From Planctomycetota bacterium (GTDB taxonomy: Bacteria > Planctomycetota > UBA1135): a stretch of DNA of 5,663 nucleotides. A program made the translations under genes and the position numbers. The notes beneath the pieces were generated by a model. The model saw only the letters and a list, made by a program, of their open reading frames with translations. It did no database searches and was not told the DNA's origin. The stretch lies in the NCBI GenBank assembly GCA_022447335.1, contig JAKVCF010000137.1, positions 1-5,663 on the forward strand, written 5' to 3'. Shown piece by piece: positions 1 to 5,343 of the stretch (its first letter is position 1; the number at the start of each line of letters is the position of its first letter).

Positions 1-82
1 GCGGGGCCCCGGGGCGCGGGCACAGGCCGATGGTCCGGCTAAGCCAACCAGTCACCGCGGAAGGAGGGGGGGGCGGGGCCGC
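1..82. other. G/C-rich stretch at the window edge, no gene recognised
   Basis: This stretch is strongly G/C-rich. It contains overlapping palindromes (GGGGCCCC at 3-10, GCCCCGGGGC at 6-15) and an uninterrupted run of eight G at 66-73, followed by GGGG at 75-78. The bases just downstream are much richer in A and T. I find no open frame of useful length on either strand and no match to tRNA, tmRNA, SRP RNA or RNase P RNA signatures. It may be the 3' end or terminator region of a gene left of the window, or a structured leader. AAGGAG at 61-66 can pair with CTCCTT at 88-93, which gives a weak hairpin at best. Confidence 0.4.
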
Positions 83-110
83 AGTTTCTCCTTTCTACCC
101 TTGCGTCATA

Positions 111-131
111 GTCTCATGGCTAGAATGAGAC
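111..131. promoter_or_regulatory. Perfect 7-bp inverted repeat upstream of folE
   Basis: GTCTCAT at 111-117 is exactly mirrored by ATGAGAC at 125-131, with a 7-base spacer (GGCTAGA). The 21-bp dyad ends 40 bases before the folE start codon. A TAGAAT hexamer at 121-126, resembling a -10 box, lies across the spacer and right arm. That placement fits an operator overlapping the folE promoter. It could also be a small RNA hairpin in the leader, or the end of an upstream transcript. No regulator can be named from the sequence. Confidence 0.4.
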
Positions 132-171
132 ATTTCCCATTAGCTCGACATTCCTTCATTCACTACAGAAC

Positions 172-786
172 ATGTCCCAATCCTTTGAGACTGCTATGAA
201 CGGTCGCGCAGCCTTGTCAGACACGCCTGCCCAGGCAGATGTCGAAGCCGCAGTGCGTACTTTGCTGCGTTGGGCGGGCGACGATCCGAATCGCGAGGGC
301 TTGCTCGATACCCCGAGTCGTGTGGCGAAGGCCTACCGTGAGTTTTTTTCTGGGTATGAGCTCGATCCAGAAGAGGTGTTATCCAAGACATTCTCGGAAA
401 CGGAGGGATACGATGAGATGGTATGCCTGCGAGATATTGATCTAAAGTCACACTGTGAGCACCATATGGTGCCATTCTTAGGTAAGGCGCATGTCGCGTA
501 TCTTCCAGATCGTCGTGTAGTTGGTATTTCGAAGCTTGCTCGTGTTGTCGACATATTTGCGCGTCGGCTGCAGATTCAAGAGAAGCTTACGGTTCAGATT
601 GCAAACACGATCGATAAGGTGCTGCGTCCGCGTGGGACCGCCGTCGTGATAGAGGCTGAACATCAGTGCATGACTATGCGCGGTGTGCGCAAGCCAGGTA
701 CATTTACCGTGACCAGTCGCATGACTGGGTCTTTCCGCACCGACCCGTCGACGCGCAAGGAATTCTTGGCAATGATTGGTCGTTAG
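172..786 (+). CDS. folE: GTP cyclohydrolase I (FolE type 1)
   Basis: This cytosolic enzyme converts GTP to 7,8-dihydroneopterin triphosphate, the first step of tetrahydrofolate synthesis and also the entry to queuosine precursors. The 204 residues are a normal length for the family. The conserved EGLLDTPSRVAKAY segment (42-55) is followed by SHCEHHMVPF (93-102). C95, H98 and C166 correspond to the zinc ligands Cys110, His113 and Cys181 of the E. coli enzyme with identical spacing, and H97 and H164 match its catalytic His112 and His179. GVRKPGT and TSRMTGSF near the C-terminus are also typical. The ATG at 172 has no Shine-Dalgarno sequence before it; Met9 is a possible but less likely start. 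The gene stands alone and converges on the thioredoxin-like gene across a hairpin terminator. The presence of the zinc ligands identifies the metal-dependent type I enzyme. Identity is very secure; whether its product feeds folate or queuosine here is unknown. Confidence 0.97.
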   Translation: MSQSFETAMNGRAALSDTPAQADVEAAVRTLLRWAGDDPNREGLLDTPSRVAKAYREFFSGYELDPEEVLSKTFSETEGYDEMVCLRDIDLKSHCEHHMVPFLGKAHVAYLPDRRVVGISKLARVVDIFARRLQIQEKLTVQIANTIDKVLRPRGTAVVIEAEHQCMTMRGVRKPGTFTVTSRMTGSFRTDPSTRKEFLAMIGR

Positions 787-854
787 TGCGACGCCAAAAT
801 AAAAAACGCCCGGGGAGTGCACTCTCTCTGGGCGTTTTGCGTTAATGCGAGGCC
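781..854. repeat. Imperfect 15-bp direct repeat bracketing the terminator
   Basis: CGTTAGTGCGACGCC (781-795) and CGTTAATGCGAGGCC (840-854) agree at 13 of 15 positions and lie directly on either side of the hairpin at 803-838. The left copy includes the folE stop codon TAG (784-786). The right copy lies between the hairpin and the end of the thioredoxin-like gene. This may be the trace of a short local duplication or of insertion of the hairpin segment, or simple coincidence. Confidence 0.4.
803..838 (-). terminator. Strong hairpin terminator between convergent genes, probably bidirectional
   Basis: AAAACGCCC (803-811) pairs perfectly with GGGCGTTTT (830-838). The helix continues through GGGGAG (812-817) against CTCTCT (824-829) with two G-T pairs, giving 15 pairs and a six-base loop. 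Read on the minus strand the helix is followed by TTTTTTATTTT, a strong uridine tract suited to ending the thioredoxin-like transcript. On the plus strand only TTTT follows before GCG, so it may end folE transcripts less efficiently. The position between two converging stop codons (786 and 862) fits a shared terminator. Confidence 0.88.
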
Positions 855-861
855 TTGATCG

Positions 862-1431
862 CTAGGGAGAAGAAGCGCCCTTCCTTGGAGTTTCTGGGTA
901 AAGGGCTGCAAGTGCCATCTCGCGGAAGCGGGCTGCATCCGCGGAAGATTCTGTGCGAGCGACTTCACGGCCTGTTGCATCGATTGCGAGTGTGACGGGG
1001 ACGGGGCCCGGTAGGCCCATCGCTTTATTGATCAGGTCGTAGTCGTCTTCGTCGTAGACGAGGACAGGGTAAGGGAAATCGCGCATTTTTTGGAAGTCGA
1101 CGAGTTGGGCAATTTTGGCTTCAACATCTTCGACGGCAACCATCAGGTCGTAGTTGACCGTGATGAGCAGGAGGCCCTCGCCTTCATATTCACGTGCTAT
1201 TTCGACAAGTTCAGGGAGTTCCTTTACGCACGGCGCACACCACATCGCCCAGAAGTTCAGAAGGTAGGGTTGGCCCGTGAGCTGCGCGAGTTTGTTCTCG
1301 AGATCGGCGAAGCTGACCCGCACTGGTGTCGTGTCGAACTGTCCGTTTATTGCTTTAGTGGGCTTGTGCGAGCAGGCCAAGGGAAGCAGGATTAAGCTGC
1401 CAAGCAGAAAACGGACGGAAATGCGGAGCAT
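862..1431 (-). CDS. TlpA/ResA-like thioredoxin-fold protein, probable lipoprotein
   Basis: This 189-residue protein is a membrane-anchored thiol-disulfide oxidoreductase facing the periplasm. Residues 1-20 form a short signal peptide with arginines at 3 and 7, a hydrophobic core, and Cys20 in PLAC; the proline three residues before the cysteine is not the usual lipobox residue. The thioredoxin domain covers about 40-180. It carries the active site WCAPC (64-68, cysteines 65 and 68) after a hydrophobic beta strand, and the expected cis-proline loop at about P145 (VPVTLAID). The family reduces or exchanges disulfides in c-type cytochromes or other exported proteins; no cytochrome-maturation genes are in view, so the client is unknown. 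The ATG at 1431 has no Shine-Dalgarno sequence. The gene is divergent from the DUF1080 lipoprotein gene across 52 bp and ends near the strong terminator at 803-838. The fold and CXXC motif are clear; the exact role is not. Confidence 0.92.
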   Translation of the reverse strand: MLRISVRFLLGSLILLPLACSHKPTKAINGQFDTTPVRVSFADLENKLAQLTGQPYLLNFWAMWCAPCVKELPELVEIAREYEGEGLLLITVNYDLMVAVEDVEAKIAQLVDFQKMRDFPYPVLVYDEDDYDLINKAMGLPGPVPVTLAIDATGREVARTESSADAARFREMALAALYPETPRKGASSP

Positions 1432-1483
1432 AGTGAGGTGCGTGCTTGCGCAGGGCAGGCCGAATCTTCACCTTAGACAACCG

Positions 1484-2107
1484 ATGCCGCACCTGCCCCG
1501 ATTTCTGCCTTCCCATGCCTTGGGCTTGTTTCTTTTGTTTGCGACGAGCTGTCAGGCGCCGTGGCAAGAGTTATCACTTGACGAGAGTTCTTGGCAGATT
1601 GTTTCCTTCGGCGGAGAGGGGGAGCTTGTATTCGATGAGAGTGGAGTTCTCATGTGCTTTGGTTCGCCGTTGACAGGTATGCGATGGAGGGGCCCTGAAT
1701 TACCTGAGCACTACGAGTTCGAGGTTCGTGCGGCTAGGGTCGACGGCAACGACTTCTTCTGCGGCCTCAATCTTCCGATCGGTTCGGACTCGGCTACCGT
1801 TGTGCTAGGTGGCTGGGGCGGCGCTCTCTGCGGGCTGTCCTGCATCGATGGCATGGATGCTTCGATGAATTTGACGCGCAGCTTTCGAAATTTTGATCGA
1901 GGGCGCAGTTATCGCTTACGAGTCCGAGTTGATGATCGGCAGGTATTCGCAGAGGTTGACGGTTTGGAGTTATTCCGTTATTTGCGCGGCGAGGGTGTGC
2001 TTTCACTGCGCACTGAGGTCCAGCCAGTTGGCCCCTTTGGGGTGACTTGCTTTCAGACGACCTCACGCATTGAATCGATGCGGTGGCGGCCGATTATCTC
2101 GCGTTGA
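1484..2107 (+). CDS. DUF1080 (3-keto-disaccharide hydrolase family) probable lipoprotein
   Basis: The 207-residue product has a signal peptide (1-22, hydrophobic HALGLFLLFA) ending at Cys23 in ATSC, an acceptable though imperfect lipobox. The rest is one concanavalin-like beta-sandwich domain of the DUF1080 type (PF06439), about 35-203. Recognisable blocks are LTGMRWRG (63-70), GNDFFCGLNLPIG (88-100) and LGGWGGALCGLSCIDGMDAS (108-127), the signature of a small single-domain subtype frequent in PVC bacteria. Characterised relatives cleave glycosides whose sugar has been oxidised at C3; substrate and activity here are not shown. The ATG at 1484 is preferred because the signal peptide begins there. 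In-frame starts at 1277 and 1421 would add residues with no signal-peptide character and overlap the opposite-strand gene. The mature part has five further cysteines (58, 93, 116, 120, 189), notable next to a divergent thioredoxin-like gene. Family assignment is good, function tentative. Confidence 0.88.
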   Translation: MPHLPRFLPSHALGLFLLFATSCQAPWQELSLDESSWQIVSFGGEGELVFDESGVLMCFGSPLTGMRWRGPELPEHYEFEVRAARVDGNDFFCGLNLPIGSDSATVVLGGWGGALCGLSCIDGMDASMNLTRSFRNFDRGRSYRLRVRVDDRQVFAEVDGLELFRYLRGEGVLSLRTEVQPVGPFGVTCFQTTSRIESMRWRPIISR

Positions 2108-2113
2108 ATGGGT

Positions 2114-2134
2114 AGGGCGCGTAACCGCCCTTTA
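2114..2134 (+). terminator. Small hairpin after the DUF1080 lipoprotein gene
   Basis: AGGGCG (2114-2119) pairs with CGCCCT (2126-2131) around a six-base loop, followed by TTTA. It lies in the 34-bp gap between the converging stop codons at 2107 and 2142. The uridine tract is short, so this is a weak intrinsic terminator at best. It would serve mainly the plus-strand gene. Confidence 0.5.
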
Positions 2135-2141
2135 TCTTCGC

Positions 2142-3827
2142 TTACTTTTTCGGGAATGCAGCCGCGGTCGCCGTCATGAGTTGAGCGCGTGTTGCGCGAT
2201 AACTTTCGACCGATTTTTCCCAGTCATCGTATCCACGGAAGACTTTTTCGATCAGGTCGTCTGCAGCAGCCGGATCATGAGTTGAAAGCAGGCGCAGTAG
2301 CGCGAGATCTTCAAGGCCGATTCGGTGGGCTTCTAGGCGGGTGCTGGACCAGGGGCCAAGTGGGCCGGGATAGACTACGTGCGTGTCGCCTGCGGGCAGT
2401 TTATTTGTGGTATTTGGCTGCGCCGGATGATCGACTACTGATTGCTTGAACGGGTCTTCGCACTTGTAGTGATTGAGGCCCCAATGTAGGAAACCTTGTA
2501 GGCCGAATTTGGCACCGGCCCAGCCGATGTAAACAGGGCGTAAGCGTTCCTGGTCAAGGAGGCGATTCAACCAAGGTCCGCCTGGTGCAAGGCAGGTGTA
2601 AGTCCATACCGTGTCTCCCATAGTCCGCCGCTCATCGAAGAAAGCGCGGTTCTGCTGATACTTGTGTATCTGCGGGCACCAGATATCAACGGCGTCCGCT
2701 AACTCACGCGTCATAGTTGCTTCGACGATTGGCACGCCGGGCAGCTCCTTGCGCAGCATTCCAGCTAGCGTCTTGTAATCCGCTGCATTCACGTCGGTAG
2801 GCTCGTCAGCAATGTGTTGGATCCACTGACGGCTCCAATCGTTGGTGCGGAAAGCGCTTCGCAACTGGCGTGCTACTTGGCGCAGAGCTTGCTGCCCCTC
2901 TTTACTTGTAGCCGGGACCTTGCCGAATCGAAACTCAAGCCAGTCCTTTGACCAGTCGCCTCCCGGGCGGTTAGCAATTGGTGCGCCCTCAATCCAATGA
3001 AAGCCAGCGTCGAGAAAAGTGCGCACATATCGTTCTAATCGATCATGGTTAAGAACCCATCGGCCACCTGGTGCTTGCGAGAAGAAGTCTTGCCAACGCA
3101 GCCAGAAGGTGTCTTGTCCACTTGCAGCCATGAGATCGGCATATTGGCGGAGCATGGGCCAGAAATCTGGGGACCAGGCTTTGAGCCTATGTCGGCTGGC
3201 GATCTCGGTAGGGCTGAACCAGTTGGTATAGGCGAAGTTCCAGTCGCGTCGCGGCGGAAGTTCGACTTCGTGCACGACTACATGCCAGCGAAACTCTTCA
3301 TGGTCTTCGCCGGACTGTACGACAATTCCGAGGTGCTGATCGCCAGAAATCTTGGGCGACCACTCCACTCGAAATGCGACACCGCCGTTTTTTGTCTCCA
3401 AAACTCGTGCTTGTGTCAGATTTTCGAATTGCACCTGTAGCAGTGGTTCGATGGGGTCGAAGACTTGAAAGGGCGCACGGCGGACGACGTGGGGGTTATT
3501 CACGCCTTCAAACTGCTCGGTGCGACTAGTCAGTCCAGTGTTCTCTTCGACTGGTACGGAGTGAAGTCGCGAGATTTGGATTGCTGGCACTTGATCGTCC
3601 GTGTCGATTGATCGCACGGCAAGCGAGACTTCTTCGCCATTGTCAGCCTGCACAAAAATGTGAATTGCTGCGCGCATGCCGAGTGCAGTTTCTGTCGTAT
3701 GCGATCGTAGCGACCCTCTGATTGTCTGTGGGCGGGAGTTCGCAAAGGCGGTATCCGGGAAGGCTGGCGTTAACTCGTCGGCAATGCCGACTTCTGCACT
3801 AGCAACAAGCAGGAAGGGTGCGAGCAT
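2142..3827 (-). CDS. GH123/DUF4091-like glycoside hydrolase, exported
   Basis: This 561-residue protein matches glycoside hydrolase family 123, whose characterised members remove terminal beta-N-acetylgalactosamine by substrate-assisted catalysis with an adjacent Asp-Glu pair. After an N-terminal beta-rich part (about 20-190) the catalytic barrel covers about 195-515. The HIADEPTD motif (338-345) supplies D341 and E342 as the candidate catalytic pair. Other family marks are VDIWCPQ (380-386), WTYTC (408-412), IGWAGAKFGLQGFLHWGLNHY split over 434-454, and the C-terminal GDTHVVYPG (480-488) and RLEAHRIGLEDLALL (497-511). Many DUF4091 proteins are uncharacterised, so GalNAc specificity is inference. 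The only available ATG gives a short hydrophobic leader (MLAPFLLVASA) without basic residues; see the in-frame TAG just upstream. A TTGACT hexamer on the minus strand (3884-3879) could be a -35 box, but no -10 box is well placed. It lies 110 bp after the membrane-protein gene on the same strand and may share its transcript. Confidence 0.9.
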   Translation of the reverse strand: MLAPFLLVASAEVGIADELTPAFPDTAFANSRPQTIRGSLRSHTTETALGMRAAIHIFVQADNGEEVSLAVRSIDTDDQVPAIQISRLHSVPVEENTGLTSRTEQFEGVNNPHVVRRAPFQVFDPIEPLLQVQFENLTQARVLETKNGGVAFRVEWSPKISGDQHLGIVVQSGEDHEEFRWHVVVHEVELPPRRDWNFAYTNWFSPTEIASRHRLKAWSPDFWPMLRQYADLMAASGQDTFWLRWQDFFSQAPGGRWVLNHDRLERYVRTFLDAGFHWIEGAPIANRPGGDWSKDWLEFRFGKVPATSKEGQQALRQVARQLRSAFRTNDWSRQWIQHIADEPTDVNAADYKTLAGMLRKELPGVPIVEATMTRELADAVDIWCPQIHKYQQNRAFFDERRTMGDTVWTYTCLAPGGPWLNRLLDQERLRPVYIGWAGAKFGLQGFLHWGLNHYKCEDPFKQSVVDHPAQPNTTNKLPAGDTHVVYPGPLGPWSSTRLEAHRIGLEDLALLRLLSTHDPAAADDLIEKVFRGYDDWEKSVESYRATRAQLMTATAAAFPKK

Positions 3828-3848
3828 TCGCCTAGCCTAGCTGCGCAT
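3828..3848 (-). other. In-frame ATG and TAG upstream of the GH123-like start (possible interrupted signal peptide)
   Basis: On the minus strand, ATG CGC AGC TAG GCT AGG CGA runs from 3848 to 3828, in frame with the GH123-like ATG at 3827. Translated through, it reads Met-Arg-Ser-stop-Ala-Arg-Arg and then MLAPFLLVASA. The missing basic n-region of the signal peptide is therefore encoded immediately upstream, behind an amber codon (3839-3837). It may be a point mutation, a sequencing error, or a chance four-codon upstream frame. The stretch also contains a tandem GCTAG repeat. Confidence 0.5.
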
Positions 3849-3937
3849 GTGTATCGGATGCAGCTTATGATGTGAGGTAGTCAAGACGCTTTTTAGTTAA
3901 AGTGCGGTTATAGCTTCTGGCGCCCCGTGTTGGGGTT
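3849..3937. other. Spacer between the membrane-protein and GH123-like genes
   Basis: Here CCCC (3923-3926) and GGGG (3932-3935) can form a four-pair hairpin with a five-base loop just after the membrane-protein stop. On the minus strand it is followed by CGCCAGAAGC, without a uridine tract, so it is a poor terminator. The more AT-rich part at 3860-3915 could hold a promoter for the GH123-like gene, but I see no convincing pair of boxes. Confidence 0.35.
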
Positions 3938-5296
3938 CTAGCGTGAGTCAGTCACGAGAGTTACATCGAGTTCTTCAGCCGCCGCGCGTTTAATCGATCG
4001 GTGCGCGCGGGCGGCAAGCCAGATTGTCTGGAAAATTCCGCCGGTGACGAAGACGGATTCGGCGAAGTAAAGGCCAGGAATCGTGGCGTTCTCTGCGCCC
4101 CACCAGAGGCCGATCAGAGCGATCCCGACGTAGAGGCCAACAGCTTCAGTGATTGCGCGGGTACGACGTGCATGGACGAGGATGCCGCCATACCAGCTCT
4201 GCAGGGCTTGGTAGGCTGGCATTAGTACGGCAATTAGCACTCCGGTTTTGGCATAAATCATCAACTCGTCAGGTAGATCAGTGATTGTGCCAAAGTAGAG
4301 TTCGGCCAATGGTGTCGTGCTGAGTAGCAATAGGATGCCTGAGGTCGTTCCAGCCAGAAGCAGCGCGAAGCGGCGCAGGGCAGAAACTGCACCTGGTCGG
4401 CCTAATAGCGCGACCACTACTTCGTTGTAAGCAAATCCTCCGCTACGCAGCACGAAGACTACGCTGTGAACTACCGACCAGGCGGCGAGCGAGTTCAACT
4501 CGTCGGGCATTCGGCCCATGGCAGCGGTGCCGGCTGGTTGAATGACCAAGGTTAGTAGCGGCATCAGCGCTAGCGGCAGGTAAAAAGCTGTGAAGCTACG
4601 GCGGGTAAGTGGTCGCTCGGGTGGAGGTGTGCCGATCAGACGCTGTTTCACGGTTCCTCGTACGGCCCAGCCGATAAAGATCGCTTCGGCCAGCACTCCG
4701 GCGGAGATTCCCCATGCGCCCACTGCCACGCCGGGGATCTCGGCCCAACCTAGACGATCGATCATTGCCGCCGTAGACATCACACTGACTAACGAAATGA
4801 AGCGTACAGCCGTGCCGACACTGACTAGGCGCGAACGTTCGAATCGAATCAGCACGCCCTGGTGAAAACGCCGATACGCGATCGCTGCCGTCCATGGCAG
4901 CAAGATCTGCAATCCCAATCGACCAGGCTCGAAGATTGGCTCTGGCACGTCGAGCAGCACGCCCGCCACCCAGTCGTAGACCGGTGTGAAGGCTACGATT
5001 ACGTGCAGCACTGTCAGCCAAAAGGAGGACACCCACATGAAGCGTCGTACCTTGCGAAAGCTGTCCTCATCGCCACATAGCGCGGTCGATGCCGCCAGTA
5101 GCTGAATGATCGGCCCTTCGATTACCAGTGCGATCGCAAAGGCAATACTGCCGTAGGCCGCCAGATGGATCTTCGGATCATCCATCCGGTTGACGAAGGT
5201 CTGCAGGATCGGCAGCTCAATGCCCATCAACAGCCAGCTGGCTGCTAGGGGTAGCCATAGGCGGAAGACGCGGCCGAGAGTGACGGAGTCCTGCAA
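3938..5296 (-). CDS. 12-helix MOP-superfamily membrane protein, MATE/ANKH-like
   Basis: This 452-residue protein is almost entirely hydrophobic segments, about 12 by eye, starting at roughly 12, 48, 89, 128, 157, 189, 236, 268, 308, 350, 383 and 405, with a basic C-terminal tail. It shows an internal duplication: RLWLPLAASWLL...RMDD...LAAYG (12-49) resembles AFYLPLALMPLL...RMPDELNSLAAWS (237-274), as expected of the two halves of MATE/MOP-type flippases. FYLPLAL and the LAAYG-to-EGP region (46-62) recall the ANKH (progressive ankylosis) branch, an impression from memory. MOP proteins export or flip drugs, lipid-linked sugars or small anions; the substrate here is unknown. The reading frame opens with TTG at 5296. 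An upstream in-frame TAA lies at 5326-5324, and an ATG at 5324 is in another frame. GGCGAG eight bases before TTG is a weak ribosome site. It follows the partial DUF1080 gene by 47 bp, so an operon is likely. Confidence 0.82.
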   Translation of the reverse strand: MQDSVTLGRVFRLWLPLAASWLLMGIELPILQTFVNRMDDPKIHLAAYGSIAFAIALVIEGPIIQLLAASTALCGDEDSFRKVRRFMWVSSFWLTVLHVIVAFTPVYDWVAGVLLDVPEPIFEPGRLGLQILLPWTAAIAYRRFHQGVLIRFERSRLVSVGTAVRFISLVSVMSTAAMIDRLGWAEIPGVAVGAWGISAGVLAEAIFIGWAVRGTVKQRLIGTPPPERPLTRRSFTAFYLPLALMPLLTLVIQPAGTAAMGRMPDELNSLAAWSVVHSVVFVLRSGGFAYNEVVVALLGRPGAVSALRRFALLLAGTTSGILLLLSTTPLAELYFGTITDLPDELMIYAKTGVLIAVLMPAYQALQSWYGGILVHARRTRAITEAVGLYVGIALIGLWWGAENATIPGLYFAESVFVTGGIFQTIWLAARAHRSIKRAAAEELDVTLVTDSR

Positions 5297-5343
5297 GGTC
5301 AGCGCTCGCCGTCGCCGGATCCATTAGGTGCCAAACTCAGGGC

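Noticed and set aside
1..110. Possible RNase P, SRP or tmRNA fragment (segments such as CCGGCTAAGCC and GCGGAAGGAGG look loosely familiar)
   Set aside because: The conserved cores (GAGGAAAGTCC of RNase P, GGTCCGGAAGGAAGCA of SRP RNA, a tRNA-like end of tmRNA) are absent on both strands.
101..126. TTGCGT ... TAGAAT as a sigma-70 promoter for folE
   Set aside because: The boxes are only 14 bases apart, too short for a standard spacer; TAGAAT alone is kept as a weak hint.
1277..1483. N-terminal extension of the plus-strand DUF1080 gene from in-frame starts at 1277 or 1421
   Set aside because: The extra residues overlap the opposite-strand thioredoxin-like gene and would bury the signal peptide that begins at 1484.
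3879..3884. TTGACT on the minus strand as the -35 box of the GH123-like gene
   Set aside because: No acceptable -10 hexamer lies 16-18 bases downstream.
3922..3936. Hairpin after the membrane-protein gene as an intrinsic terminator
   Set aside because: The stem is four or five pairs and no uridine tract follows on the minus strand.
4596..5036. Long open frame of 146 codons on the minus strand within the membrane-protein gene, and similar ones such as 3045-3440 (+)
   Set aside because: They overlap well-supported genes in another frame, have arginine-rich shadow composition and match no family.
5222..5324. Short frame from ATG at 5324 on the minus strand (begins MDPATASADL)
   Set aside because: It soon ends at a stop within the membrane-protein gene and has no recognisable content; retained only as a hint about the start.
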